A DNA stretch of 64,000 nt. Source: an uncultured Barnesiella sp. (lineage in GTDB: Bacteria > Bacteroidota > Bacteroidia > Bacteroidales > Barnesiellaceae_A). Below the pieces are notes generated by a model. That model ran no database searches. It worked only from the letters and a program-made list of their open reading frames with translations, and was not told where the DNA came from. The translations under genes and the position numbers were made by a program. Location: the NCBI GenBank assembly GCA_944321085.1, contig CALUJY010000010.1, positions 42,518 to 106,517 on the forward strand, written 5' to 3'. Position 1 is the stretch's first letter. Each line of letters opens with the position of its first letter. Shown here one piece after another: positions 7,817-16,555 of this stretch.

Positions 7817-9550
7817 ATGAAACAAATCCGTTACTGCATATATTCCCTTCTTACTGTATATATTTTATGCGGCTGCAAGGAAGAAGAGTTGCCTCCGACT
7901 CCCACCCCATCGACAGAAGAGTTGCCCGACTGGTATTACGCTGGTGGAGAATTAGGCACTGCGTATCTGAGTACATCCAATGCCTACGAACAACCTACCC
8001 CGGTGGTAGAAGCCGATGGCGAAATGAACCGCCGATTCAAAAACGGCGAGGCTCTCTTTGAGCACATGTACATGTCGAACCATAGCGGCGTACGCAGCGG
8101 TTTAGGCCCAGCATACGTACGCAGTTCGTGTATCCATTGCCACCCGGGATATGGTCATGGCAAACGCAATCCCGACGGCTTCTTCGAGACTTCATCTATC
8201 GGGAACGGCTGCCTGTTGGTCGTTTATAACCCCGACAACGACCAGTATGTAAGTTGGCTCACCGGTATGCCGCAAGGGCACGCCATCGAACCTTTCAAAG
8301 CGCCGCTCGACGAGACAAAGGTCATCATCACATGGCAAAAATATACCGACGAGTGGAACAACCGCTTTCCCGACGGTGAGACTTACGACCTCGAATACCC
8401 CGAAGTAACCATGTCGCCCGACGCTGTCTATGCCTACAACCGCGGTGTAGTAACCGACTTAGGCAACTACGAGGTGTTGTTAGAATCTACCATAGGTATT
8501 TACGGCACAGGATTGCTCGACGCCATCTCCGACGAAGACCTCAAAGCCCAATATGCCAAAGAAGAACGCGACGGCTTCCTGCCCAACGGTATCAATCCGG
8601 CATTTTTCCGAAACGGAGAGTGGGTAAAACAATACAGCAACACCAAAGCTACCGATGTAGCGCCGGGGTTCGACGCCGCCGGCGAGCAACACCCTTTCCG
8701 TTTTACCTACGCACTCAGCCGCGGCCCGCTGCAAGATGCCGCCGGAGCAAACGCCATGTGGAACATACCCAACGTTACACGCAGCAACCGCCGCTATCAC
8801 TACCTCGACACCTATTTTGCCAATGCCGAGGGCGACGACAAAACCAAATTCGGCGGCAGTTCTTGGGTAAAGGCCTCGGCTTACGACCCCGAAGTGCAAG
8901 CCGGATACCGCGACTACATTGAAAGGCTCGACCCTGAACGGAACCACCCGACATGGCACGCCGCCGACTACTCCGACAGCGAATCGATAGCAACGGCCAT
9001 TGCAGCCTACTTGTCGTCGAAAGAACTCGATGTCGAGATGGACGACGAAGACTACATCGACTTTATGGTTTGGCATCGCGGGCTGGCTGTCCCGGCCGTA
9101 CGCAATATCGACAACTCTACCGTAACACGCGGCAAGGAACTCTTCGAGGAGATAGGTTGTGCCTATTGCCATCGACCCTCGTGGACTACCGGCGACGACA
9201 ACTATTACGACCCTAACGGATTTTTCGCCCGCGGCGACAATCGTCTGCCTCGCTATCCCCGACAAACCATCTGGCCTTACTCCGACCTCATACAACATAA
9301 ACTGCACATGAAGAACGACATACGTACCGGTTGGTGCCGCACCACACCTTTATGGGGACGCGGGTTGCACCAAATGTGCACCGGCTCGGTCACCGCCGAC
9401 CGCCTGCACGACAACCGTGCCCGCAACGTTATAGAGGCCATCATGTGGCACGGTAATCCGCAAAGCGATGCCCGTTGGAGTGTCGAAGCATTCCGCAACC
9501 TTCCCAAAGCCGACCGCGATGCCATCGTAAAATTTATAGATTCTATCTGA
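7817..9550 (+). CDS. Di-haem oxidoreductase lipoprotein (DUF1111, c-type cytochrome)
   Basis: A 577-residue exported protein with a lipoprotein-like signal ending in ILCGC (lipidated Cys about residue 18-20). Two CxxCH haem c attachment sites are visible: CIHCH near residue 105 and CAYCH near residue 448. The second belongs to a C-terminal cytochrome c domain (GKELFEEIGCAYCHRPSW), and the family motif TPLWGRGLH lies near residue 513. This fits DUF1111, often labelled thiol oxidoreductase but related to di-haem peroxidases. Its neighbours are imelysin upstream and the CcsBA cytochrome c synthetase downstream, which could attach its haems. An imelysin/DUF1111 pairing is also known in iron-regulated clusters of Proteobacteria. 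Confidence 0.88.
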   Translation: MKQIRYCIYSLLTVYILCGCKEEELPPTPTPSTEELPDWYYAGGELGTAYLSTSNAYEQPTPVVEADGEMNRRFKNGEALFEHMYMSNHSGVRSGLGPAYVRSSCIHCHPGYGHGKRNPDGFFETSSIGNGCLLVVYNPDNDQYVSWLTGMPQGHAIEPFKAPLDETKVIITWQKYTDEWNNRFPDGETYDLEYPEVTMSPDAVYAYNRGVVTDLGNYEVLLESTIGIYGTGLLDAISDEDLKAQYAKEERDGFLPNGINPAFFRNGEWVKQYSNTKATDVAPGFDAAGEQHPFRFTYALSRGPLQDAAGANAMWNIPNVTRSNRRYHYLDTYFANAEGDDKTKFGGSSWVKASAYDPEVQAGYRDYIERLDPERNHPTWHAADYSDSESIATAIAAYLSSKELDVEMDDEDYIDFMVWHRGLAVPAVRNIDNSTVTRGKELFEEIGCAYCHRPSWTTGDDNYYDPNGFFARGDNRLPRYPRQTIWPYSDLIQHKLHMKNDIRTGWCRTTPLWGRGLHQMCTGSVTADRLHDNRARNVIEAIMWHGNPQSDARWSVEAFRNLPKADRDAIVKFIDSI

Positions 9551-9579
9551 TGCCTAAGCGATAATATCACCTTTCACCG

Positions 9580-9627
9580 CAGGAGACATATTGCCGATCT
9601 CAGCATAAGGCAGTATGCCTCCTGTTT
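9580..9627. other. Long hairpin between the di-haem and CcsBA genes
   Basis: Arms 9580-9595 and 9609-9624 pair over 16 positions with one mismatch and one G-U, around a 13-nt loop, followed by TTT. It may be a weak terminator or an mRNA-stabilising hairpin that sets the ratio of the two gene products. Confidence 0.5.
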
Positions 9628-9651
9628 CCGATTAACCCAAGCCTCACCATC

Positions 9652-11886
9652 ATGACAAAAAACGTCATACTCCTACGCAATATCTGTTTCGGAACGACGG
9701 CACTGACCATACTCGTACTTATGGCAGCCACCATCATAGAGCATGTTTTCGGGACAGATTTTGTCTCATCTCACATTTACAGCTCTCCTCTTTTCGTCAC
9801 ACTATGGGCTCTTGTAACGGCATCGTCGCTGCTTTACCTCATAGCCCGCAAAATGACGAAACGCAAGCCCGTATTTTTACTGCACCTCTCTTTCGTCGTC
9901 ATTCTCACCGGCGCTCTCACAACGCATATCGACGGCATACAGGGTAATATACACCTGCGACAGGGCGACAAGCCATCATATATCTATCGCACACGCCATG
10001 GCAGCGAGGGAGTTCTACCTTTCGGTATCGCCCTCGACGACTTCCGGCTCGCCTACTATCACGGGACGCTTGCTCCCATGGATTTTATCGGCTCACTCAC
10101 CATATACGACGGTAACGCTGTTTATCACGGCGAGACGTCGATGAACCGCATATACAGTTACCACAACTACCGTTTCAACCCATCGACCTACGATTCCGAC
10201 GGCAAAGGCTGCACGTTGCAACTCTCTTACGACCCCTATGGCATCGCCATCACCTACACCGGGTATGCCATGCTGCTGCTCGCCATGCTACTGTTTTTCT
10301 TCGACAGCAAAAGTTCTTTCCGCGGCTTGCTGCACCATCCTGCCTTGCGCAAATTTACGGTATGCGCCGCTTTGGCCGCAGCTCCATACATACCGGCACA
10401 CGCCGACGAGCTGCCGCCAACCCTCCCCCCGAATATCGCCGAGAAAATGGGGAACCTGTATATCTATTACAACGACCGCGTATGCCCGCTGCAAACATTG
10501 GCTCGCGACTTTACTACCAAACTATACGGCAAACCATCGTATCGGGGCATGAGTGCCGAACAAGTTCTCTTAGGATGGTTTTTCTACTACAACGAATGGA
10601 AGGAAGAACCCATGATACGCATCAAAAGCAAAGAAGTAAGGCAAATGCTCGATATGCAAGGGAAATATACCTCTTTGGTCGGCTTCTTCGATAACGAGGG
10701 TTACAAACTGACTTCGGCTCAACAAGAAGAGACAAAAGCGCATGACCTGCGTGGCATACGCGAAGCCGACGAGCAGGCCAACCTTGCAAGGTTGGCCTGC
10801 TCGGGCTATATCTTCAAGATTTTCCCTTATCGCGAAAACGACAGCATTCCTCCTGTATGGCTTTCTGTTTCAGATCGTTTACCGGCATCGATGCCCTACG
10901 AGCAATGGCTATTTATACGCTATTGCATGAACTATATGGCCGAACATGTGACAAAAGGAGATTTCGCCACCGTAGACTCATTGATTGCCAAAACACTAAA
11001 ATACCAAGAAAAGGAGGCTCACGGCTTTCTGCCAAGCAATACCCGCTTCCGTGCCGAAAAGCTCTACAATGCAATGGCATCGACATCGTTCGTAGCCATA
11101 GGATGCCTTATAATAGGTATGGCAGCATTTGCCTTCTACTGCCGGTACTTTTCGCACGGCAAGCATAAAAAGCCGTCGTGGGCAAACCGACTGCTCGTCA
11201 CGCTTATGCTCATCGCCTTACTGTACATTCTTGCCGTAATGGTATTGAGGGGCATTGTAGGCGGGCACTTCCCGGCTTCGAACGGTTTCGAGACGATGCA
11301 CCTCATGGCCGCCTGCTCCCTGATATTATCCATGACGTTTCACCGACGATTCGACATGCTGCTGCCTTTCGGCTTCCTGCTATGCGGTTTTGCATTACTT
11401 GTAGCAATGCTCGGCGAAGCCAATCCGCCCATCACACAACTTATGCCGGTATTATCGTCACCACTATTGAGCATACACGTCGCCACTATTATGATGGCTT
11501 ATGCCTTATTTGCCTTTGCCATGTTCAACGGGGCGACAGCCATCATCATACACGGCACCCACCCCTCAAACGACGAATCGATAGAACGATTGTATATTCT
11601 GAGCCGCATCATGCTCTATCCGGCAATATTTTTGTTGGCAACAGGAATCTTCATCGGTGCCGTATGGGCGAATGTCTCATGGGGACGCTATTGGGGCTGG
11701 GACCCCAAGGAGGTATGGGCACTCATTACGTTGCTCGTCTACTCGGCTGCATTACATACGACTTCGCTGCCGGCCTTGCAACGTCACATGTTTTTCCATC
11801 GATTTACCGTGATTGCTTTCTTGTGCGTATTAGTCACTTACTTAGGCGTAAACTTTTTCCTCGGCGGGCTACACAGCTACGCCTGA
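9652..11886 (+). CDS. CcsBA-type cytochrome c synthetase (ResB-CcsA fusion)
   Basis: A 744-residue membrane protein for system II cytochrome c maturation, which exports haem and ligates it to CxxCH motifs outside the inner membrane. The N-terminal third is ResB-like, with membrane segments around residues 12-32, 42-65, 75-92 and 200-222. A periplasmic stretch of roughly 250 residues follows. The C-terminal CcsA part has several membrane segments and the haem-handling WWD motif WGRYWGWDPKEVWAL at about 676-690. It lies 101 bases after a di-haem protein that would be its natural client. The coding sequence contains a perfect 34-bp palindrome at 10770-10803. Identification is confident; the client is inferred. 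Confidence 0.9.
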   Translation: MTKNVILLRNICFGTTALTILVLMAATIIEHVFGTDFVSSHIYSSPLFVTLWALVTASSLLYLIARKMTKRKPVFLLHLSFVVILTGALTTHIDGIQGNIHLRQGDKPSYIYRTRHGSEGVLPFGIALDDFRLAYYHGTLAPMDFIGSLTIYDGNAVYHGETSMNRIYSYHNYRFNPSTYDSDGKGCTLQLSYDPYGIAITYTGYAMLLLAMLLFFFDSKSSFRGLLHHPALRKFTVCAALAAAPYIPAHADELPPTLPPNIAEKMGNLYIYYNDRVCPLQTLARDFTTKLYGKPSYRGMSAEQVLLGWFFYYNEWKEEPMIRIKSKEVRQMLDMQGKYTSLVGFFDNEGYKLTSAQQEETKAHDLRGIREADEQANLARLACSGYIFKIFPYRENDSIPPVWLSVSDRLPASMPYEQWLFIRYCMNYMAEHVTKGDFATVDSLIAKTLKYQEKEAHGFLPSNTRFRAEKLYNAMASTSFVAIGCLIIGMAAFAFYCRYFSHGKHKKPSWANRLLVTLMLIALLYILAVMVLRGIVGGHFPASNGFETMHLMAACSLILSMTFHRRFDMLLPFGFLLCGFALLVAMLGEANPPITQLMPVLSSPLLSIHVATIMMAYALFAFAMFNGATAIIIHGTHPSNDESIERLYILSRIMLYPAIFLLATGIFIGAVWANVSWGRYWGWDPKEVWALITLLVYSAALHTTSLPALQRHMFFHRFTVIAFLCVLVTYLGVNFFLGGLHSYA
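10770..10803. repeat. Perfect 34-bp palindrome inside the CcsBA gene
   Basis: Two 17-base arms with no spacer read as exact reverse complements (left arm CGAGCAGGCCAACCTTG). It encodes DEQANLARLACS in the periplasmic part of CcsBA. No T-tract follows, so it does not look like a terminator. Confidence 0.9.
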
Positions 11887-11902
11887 ACGACAAGCTGTCT
11901 CG

Positions 11903-12412
11903 TCAAGGCATATATCCGCCCTCGCTTGTCACAGCGTACCCTCCGGGTTCGAGATGCAGAATGCGCTGGTTGCTACTCCCCCTGAACAGCAATGCGGGGT
12001 CGTGCAACGAAGCTACAAATCGGCCGTCGACAAGCGTATCTATCCACTGCAAGCAACGGCACAACGCCTCGTCGCGCAACAGTTGCTCATACGTATAACC
12101 GGTATAGCACCATATATTTTGGTGGGTCTCTCGTTTAAGAAGCTCCAACAACTCATACAGTGCTGCCGGATTATAGAAAGGGTCTCCGCCCGTAAGCGTG
12201 ATACCGTCGAGCAAAATATTATCATTGATTTCTCGGATGATACGCTCTAATATGGCATCGGTCAGCGGCTGACCGGCATCGGCACGCCAACTATCGGGGT
12301 TGTGACATCCGGGACAGGCATGACGACAACCGGCAAGGTAGATGGCATAACGCAGCCCGTATCCGTCGGCTATAGTCTCGGGAAATACATTCAGAATGTT
12401 GAGCCCTTGCAT
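11903..12412 (-). CDS. nrdG: Anaerobic ribonucleotide reductase activating protein
   Basis: A radical SAM activase of 169 residues. Cys29, Cys33 and Cys36 in GCRHACPGCHNP form the C-x3-C-x2-C site for the 4Fe-4S cluster that cleaves S-adenosylmethionine. GGDPFYNP is the glycine-rich SAM-contacting motif. NrdG installs the glycyl radical on NrdD. Its start overlaps the 3' end of nrdD by 22 bases, indicating translational coupling. Its 3' end faces CcsBA convergently with only 16 bases between stops. Confidence 0.95.
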   Translation of the reverse strand: MQGLNILNVFPETIADGYGLRYAIYLAGCRHACPGCHNPDSWRADAGQPLTDAILERIIREINDNILLDGITLTGGDPFYNPAALYELLELLKRETHQNIWCYTGYTYEQLLRDEALCRCLQWIDTLVDGRFVASLHDPALLFRGSSNQRILHLEPGGYAVTSEGGYMP

Positions 12413-14793
12413 CGGTTATGTTTTACGCGGTCGCGCTCCTCGGCCTGCTTGGCCGAGTTCCATGTTTCGAGACTGCCGGTAAGATAACCGGTGATACGAC
12501 GCATCCGCGAAATATCTTCGCTGTGACACACGGGACAACTGCCATATATCACACCTTTATACCCGCAACTACGGCAGGTATCTACGGGATGGTTTATCGA
12601 CCCGTAACCAATACCTTCGTCGTGCATCACCTTGACGATTTTCAGTATCACCACTACATTTTTCTTGGCCTCGCCATCGAGCTCTACATACGTGATGTGT
12701 CCGCCACGGGTAATGGCATGGAACGGCGCCTCGCGCTTTATCTTCTCGACGATGCTCACCGGCTCTTTCACATCGATATGGAAAGAGTTGACATAATAGT
12801 CTCGATCGGTCACGCCGGGAATCACGCCATAGATGCGGCGGTCTATCTTCGTAAAGCGTCCCGACAAACCTTCGGCCGGCGTTGCCAACACCGAGTAGTT
12901 GAGCCCGTAACGGTGTTTATACTCCACGGCAACGGCATTCATCACCGACACGGCATCGTACAGGGTCTGCCATGCCTCGTCGTTGTGCGCATGACCTTCG
13001 CCATATATCGCCACCATAGCATTGTGCCCGCCTATAAAACCTATACCCAACGTACCCGACAACAAGACGTCGCCAACCTGCTCATCGGGGGCAAGTTTCA
13101 TGCCTCCCTTCCACACATCGTTGCCCATCATAAAGGGGAACTGGCAGGCCAGCGCAGTACGTTGATAACAATAACGCTCATACAACTGCTCTGCTATCAT
13201 GGCAGCCATCGTGCGCACCTTCTCCAAGAAGATGATACGCGCCTCGCGTCTGACAACGTGTTTGTCGTCGTAAGGATGCAACTCCTCGGCCTCGCGTCGT
13301 GCCTCTATGGCCAATCGCGGCATATTCATCGAGGTAAACGAAAGATTCCCCCGCCCCCACGAACTTTTTATTCCGTGCAGATTCTCAAAAACACGGGTGC
13401 GGCAACCCATCGTAGCCACTTCGTAACGGAAACGGTCAGGGTCGTCGGCATGCCATGCTTCGTTCCGGTTGAACTCGGTATCTAAGAAAAGGAAATTGGG
13501 GAACAACGAGGTAGAGGTTGTGTAACATGCCTTCAACAGCAAATCGAAGTTAGGAGCTTCGAACGTAATCTTACCGCTCATAGCGCCCTCCATATCGGCC
13601 ATTGCCTTTTCGTAGTCGGCATCGGAATAGGAGATGCCCTCCTTCACTTTGAATATCTGTATCGGGAAAACAGGTACCTCTCCGTTGCCCAGCCCTTCGA
13701 CAGTCGACGACAACAGCTCTTGCATGACCATACGCCCCTCGGCCGAAGTATCTGTACCGTAGTTGATAGAGCTGAACACCACTTGGTTACCCCCTCGCGA
13801 ATGCATTGTATTGAGGTTGTGTATCAACCCCTCCATCGCCTGATGCGTATCTTTGCGTGTCGACTCGTAGCTATGTTGCCACACAGAGTGCATCTCGTCG
13901 GGAGTGAGCGACAAACCTTTCTCCTGCAACATGGCCGCTACGGCCTGCGACTGCTTCTCTTCCTCGACAATGGTATGTACCAGACCGCCCAACGACTCTT
14001 TCAAATCGAGCGAATCGGAAAAACCTTTCAACTCGGCCAGAAAAGCGATATTATCTGCAAGGTGTTTCCTGAAACTCTTTATCACACCCGGCGCCATGAA
14101 ATGGTCGAAAGCGGGTATCGCCTGCCCTCCGTGTTGTTCGTTCTGGTTGGTTTGGAACACGATAGTAGCCAACGTGGCATAGCTCTGTATCGATTGCGGC
14201 GGACGCACCGTACCGTTTTTCGTATGGAAACCCCGGCTGAACAGGTCATCCAAATCGTATTGCGTGCAGGTCGTTGTCTTCGTCGGATAGTAATCGAGGT
14301 CGTGAATATGTATATCGCCATTCTTATGCGCCCGGGCATAACGCACGCCCACAAGATATTTATAAGCGTAATCTTTGGTCACCTCCGAAGCAAAGGTCAT
14401 CATCTGACCGGCCGGCGTATGCGACGACATGTTGGCATTACCCAAATTGATGTCGTTTTTCTCTATGGCCACAATACCATCCATCACATGCTTCATAGAG
14501 GTGCGTTTATCGCGCTCTATCGTGCGCCACTCCCGATATATAATATAACGCTTGGCAATATCGGGATTGACACGCATCAACTCCCGTTCTACCAAATCCT
14601 GCACCTGCTCTACCGTCACCTCGTCCGTAGTGATTTTTTGTGCGACACGCTCGGCAGCCTGTTCTATCACAGTCAAATCATCGGTAATGCCTCCGGCACG
14701 ATATGCCTTCTCTATGGCACGCACTATTTTACTGAGGGAAAAAGGCTGGCGCGAGCCATCCCTCTTCACGATGGTTATCGTATCTGTTTCCAT
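12391..14793 (-). CDS. nrdD: Anaerobic ribonucleoside-triphosphate reductase
   Basis: An 800-residue class III reductase making deoxyribonucleotides without oxygen. Residues 1-95 form an ATP-cone allosteric domain (TIVKRDGSRQPFSLSKIVRAIEKAY). Near the C-terminus, CRSCGY and CPVCHS form the four-Cys zinc site. The glycyl-radical loop RITGYLTG lies about 32 residues from the end, with Gly near 769. The active-site region NTMHSRGGNQVVFSSINYGTD is also present. It is followed by overlapping nrdG. A TACCTTTG box upstream at 14860-14867 is the likely promoter. No clear NrdR box pair was recognised. Presence of this enzyme suits an anaerobe. Confidence 0.96.
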   Translation of the reverse strand: METDTITIVKRDGSRQPFSLSKIVRAIEKAYRAGGITDDLTVIEQAAERVAQKITTDEVTVEQVQDLVERELMRVNPDIAKRYIIYREWRTIERDKRTSMKHVMDGIVAIEKNDINLGNANMSSHTPAGQMMTFASEVTKDYAYKYLVGVRYARAHKNGDIHIHDLDYYPTKTTTCTQYDLDDLFSRGFHTKNGTVRPPQSIQSYATLATIVFQTNQNEQHGGQAIPAFDHFMAPGVIKSFRKHLADNIAFLAELKGFSDSLDLKESLGGLVHTIVEEEKQSQAVAAMLQEKGLSLTPDEMHSVWQHSYESTRKDTHQAMEGLIHNLNTMHSRGGNQVVFSSINYGTDTSAEGRMVMQELLSSTVEGLGNGEVPVFPIQIFKVKEGISYSDADYEKAMADMEGAMSGKITFEAPNFDLLLKACYTTSTSLFPNFLFLDTEFNRNEAWHADDPDRFRYEVATMGCRTRVFENLHGIKSSWGRGNLSFTSMNMPRLAIEARREAEELHPYDDKHVVRREARIIFLEKVRTMAAMIAEQLYERYCYQRTALACQFPFMMGNDVWKGGMKLAPDEQVGDVLLSGTLGIGFIGGHNAMVAIYGEGHAHNDEAWQTLYDAVSVMNAVAVEYKHRYGLNYSVLATPAEGLSGRFTKIDRRIYGVIPGVTDRDYYVNSFHIDVKEPVSIVEKIKREAPFHAITRGGHITYVELDGEAKKNVVVILKIVKVMHDEGIGYGSINHPVDTCRSCGYKGVIYGSCPVCHSEDISRMRRITGYLTGSLETWNSAKQAEERDRVKHNRCKGSTF

Positions 14794-14859
14794 ACAATCT
14801 CCTTGGGAATAGAATTACACTTCAAACGACGCGTCATATCACTACGCGAATAACGGGGG

Positions 14860-14867
14860 CAAAGGTA
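14860..14867 (-). promoter_or_regulatory. -7 box (TACCTTTG, minus strand) for nrdDG
   Basis: The plus strand reads CAAAGGTA, giving TACCTTTG toward nrdD, 67 bases before its ATG. It lies in the shared upstream region with folK. Confidence 0.6.
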
Positions 14868-14966
14868 TAACTTTTCCATATTATATGCCACTTTCCGACG
14901 CGCTATTTTTATGCGATAAACAAATATTTTATATCACCAAAGATTTATGAGAAATTATTTTTTTGT

Positions 14967-14974
14967 TAACTTTG
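14967..14974 (+). promoter_or_regulatory. -7 box (TAACTTTG) for folK
   Basis: TAACTTTG fits the Bacteroidetes -7 consensus and lies 44 bases before the folK start; the region upstream is AT-rich. Confidence 0.6.
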
Positions 14975-15017
14975 CAACAGAAAATAGGCTCTACAATATT
15001 ATATAAGCAATATTTAT

Positions 15018-15488
15018 ATGAAACTTTTTCTTATCGCGTTAGGTTCGAATATAGGAGAAAGGAAATCTTATATCATGCACGCCATTGCCGAGTTATGCAT
15101 ACGTGCCGGTGAGATAGAGGCTGTGTCGTCGCTCTACGAGACAGCCCCCGAAGGCTTCGACTCGCCCCACCCTTTTCTTAATGCTGCCGTTGCATTGCGC
15201 AGCAATCTATCGCCGGTCGAAATGCTCGTAACAACCCGTGAGATAGAGCATTCGCTGGGCAGCCTTACGCATCGCAATCCCGACGGTTCTTATCGCGACC
15301 GCAGTATCGATATCGACATCATCGCCTGCGACGACATGATATTGCAAACCGACGAGCTTATTATCCCGCACCCGCGAATGCACCTGCGACGCTTCGTTCT
15401 CGACCCGCTTTGCGAAATAGCTCCTCAATGGATACATCCTTTGCTGCACGAGAGTGTCACGGCGTTGCGCGATAAGCTGACAGAATAA
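15018..15488 (+). CDS. folK: 2-amino-4-hydroxy-6-hydroxymethyldihydropteridine pyrophosphokinase
   Basis: A 156-residue HPPK of the folate pathway, which transfers pyrophosphate from ATP to 6-hydroxymethyl-7,8-dihydropterin. Recognised by LIALGSNIGERKSYI at the N-terminus, SSLYETAPEGFDSPHPFLNAAV (pterin-binding region) and the family signature RDRSIDIDIIACDD near residues 95-108, followed by IPHPRMHLRRFVLDPL. The Asp pair in DIDI coordinates magnesium. The gene stands alone between the nrdD promoter region and a bidirectional terminator shared with the convergent queG. Confidence 0.96.
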   Translation: MKLFLIALGSNIGERKSYIMHAIAELCIRAGEIEAVSSLYETAPEGFDSPHPFLNAAVALRSNLSPVEMLVTTREIEHSLGSLTHRNPDGSYRDRSIDIDIIACDDMILQTDELIIPHPRMHLRRFVLDPLCEIAPQWIHPLLHESVTALRDKLTE

Positions 15489-15517
15489 TTGTAGTAAAGA
15501 CCTTCCCTATTTACGCC

Positions 15518-15547
15518 AAAAAGAGAGCCGGCGGCAGCTCTCTTTCC
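15518..15547. terminator. Bidirectional terminator between folK and queG
   Basis: Arms 15520-15528 (AAAGAGAGC) and 15537-15545 (GCTCTCTTT) with an 8-nt loop; the arms end in T runs on both strands and sit between two convergent genes. Confidence 0.7.
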
Positions 15548-15571
15548 GAATGCAAAAGTATCTCGAAATAA

Positions 15572-16555
15572 TTACGCATTACCACTCGGTTCATCGGTAC
15601 CCTTATCCCGGGGCTCGAATAGAGCAGGATTGAGGGCATTGACATTACGCATCAATCCCTCATACTTCACGCGTTTGACAGCCGAATGACGGAATATGCT
15701 GGCAAACTCTTCGCGAGAAAGGTTTTTCAATCGCTCATAAGAGAGTTCCTTCATCTCGTCGGAGGGTTGCAATGCCGCCTCTTGCGTAGGCAAAGCCCCT
15801 TCGTTATAGGGACACACCTGCTGACAGGTATCGCAACCATAAACGCGCATACCCAAACGCGGTATCACATCGACAGGAAGCCCGCCGCGATTCTCTATGG
15901 TTTGACACGACAAACACCGACGTGTGTCGAGAGTACCATTGTCGCATATTGCATGAGTAGGACATGCCTCTATGCAACGACGACAGTCGCCGCAACTGCC
16001 TGCAACAGGTTGCGTAGAAGGCAATGACAAAGTGGTAAGAATTTCTCCCAAAAAGAAGTAACTACCCGCACCGGGTACTATCAACTGCGTATGGCGACCT
16101 ATAAATCCTATTCCGGCACGTGTCGCCCAATAACGTTCAAAGAGGGGAGCCGTATCGCAACATACCCTATTGCGGCACTCGGTCATACGCTCCATAAACG
16201 CTGCAAGCTCGCCCAATCGCTCGCGCATCAGCTCGTGATAATCCTGTCCATAGGCATAATAGGCAAAACGCGGATGACCCTGCGGCAACTCGTCGGAAGG
16301 ACAATAATTCATAGCTACGCATATCACCGTATTCGCGCCATCGAGCAGCATGGCAGGATTGCGCCGCACCTCGCCATATCGTTCCATATAGGACATACAG
16401 GCATGTTTGCCGCCCTCTATCCACCCTTGCCAAGAAGCCATCACCCCGGCAGGCACATCGCCAACAGGGGCAAAACCGCACGCGGCAAAACCCAACTTCC
16501 GTGCCTCGGCACGGATAGCGGCGGTATAGTCAGAGAGTATCGAAGAGAAATCCAT
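15572..16555 (-). CDS. queG: Epoxyqueuosine reductase
   Basis: QueG carries out the last step of queuosine synthesis in tRNA, reducing epoxyqueuosine with cobalamin and two 4Fe-4S clusters. The ATG at 16555 gives 327 residues; an upstream in-frame start at 16591 would add 12 residues inside the neighbour and is less likely. The cluster ligands are CGDCRRCIEACP, CLSCQ and CDTCQQVCPYN in the C-terminal half. The N-terminal region has FAACGFAPV and ICVAMNYCP, typical of the family. Its start overlaps the end of the deacetylase gene by 26 bases, so the two are probably translated together. Confidence 0.94.
   Translation of the reverse strand: MDFSSILSDYTAAIRAEARKLGFAACGFAPVGDVPAGVMASWQGWIEGGKHACMSYMERYGEVRRNPAMLLDGANTVICVAMNYCPSDELPQGHPRFAYYAYGQDYHELMRERLGELAAFMERMTECRNRVCCDTAPLFERYWATRAGIGFIGRHTQLIVPGAGSYFFLGEILTTLSLPSTQPVAGSCGDCRRCIEACPTHAICDNGTLDTRRCLSCQTIENRGGLPVDVIPRLGMRVYGCDTCQQVCPYNEGALPTQEAALQPSDEMKELSYERLKNLSREEFASIFRHSAVKRVKYEGLMRNVNALNPALFEPRDKGTDEPSGNA

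Noticed and set aside
12418..14853. Two long plus-strand frames (355 and 377 codons) opposite nrdD
   Set aside because: nrdD carries the zinc and glycyl-radical motifs; the opposite frames have no recognisable domain.
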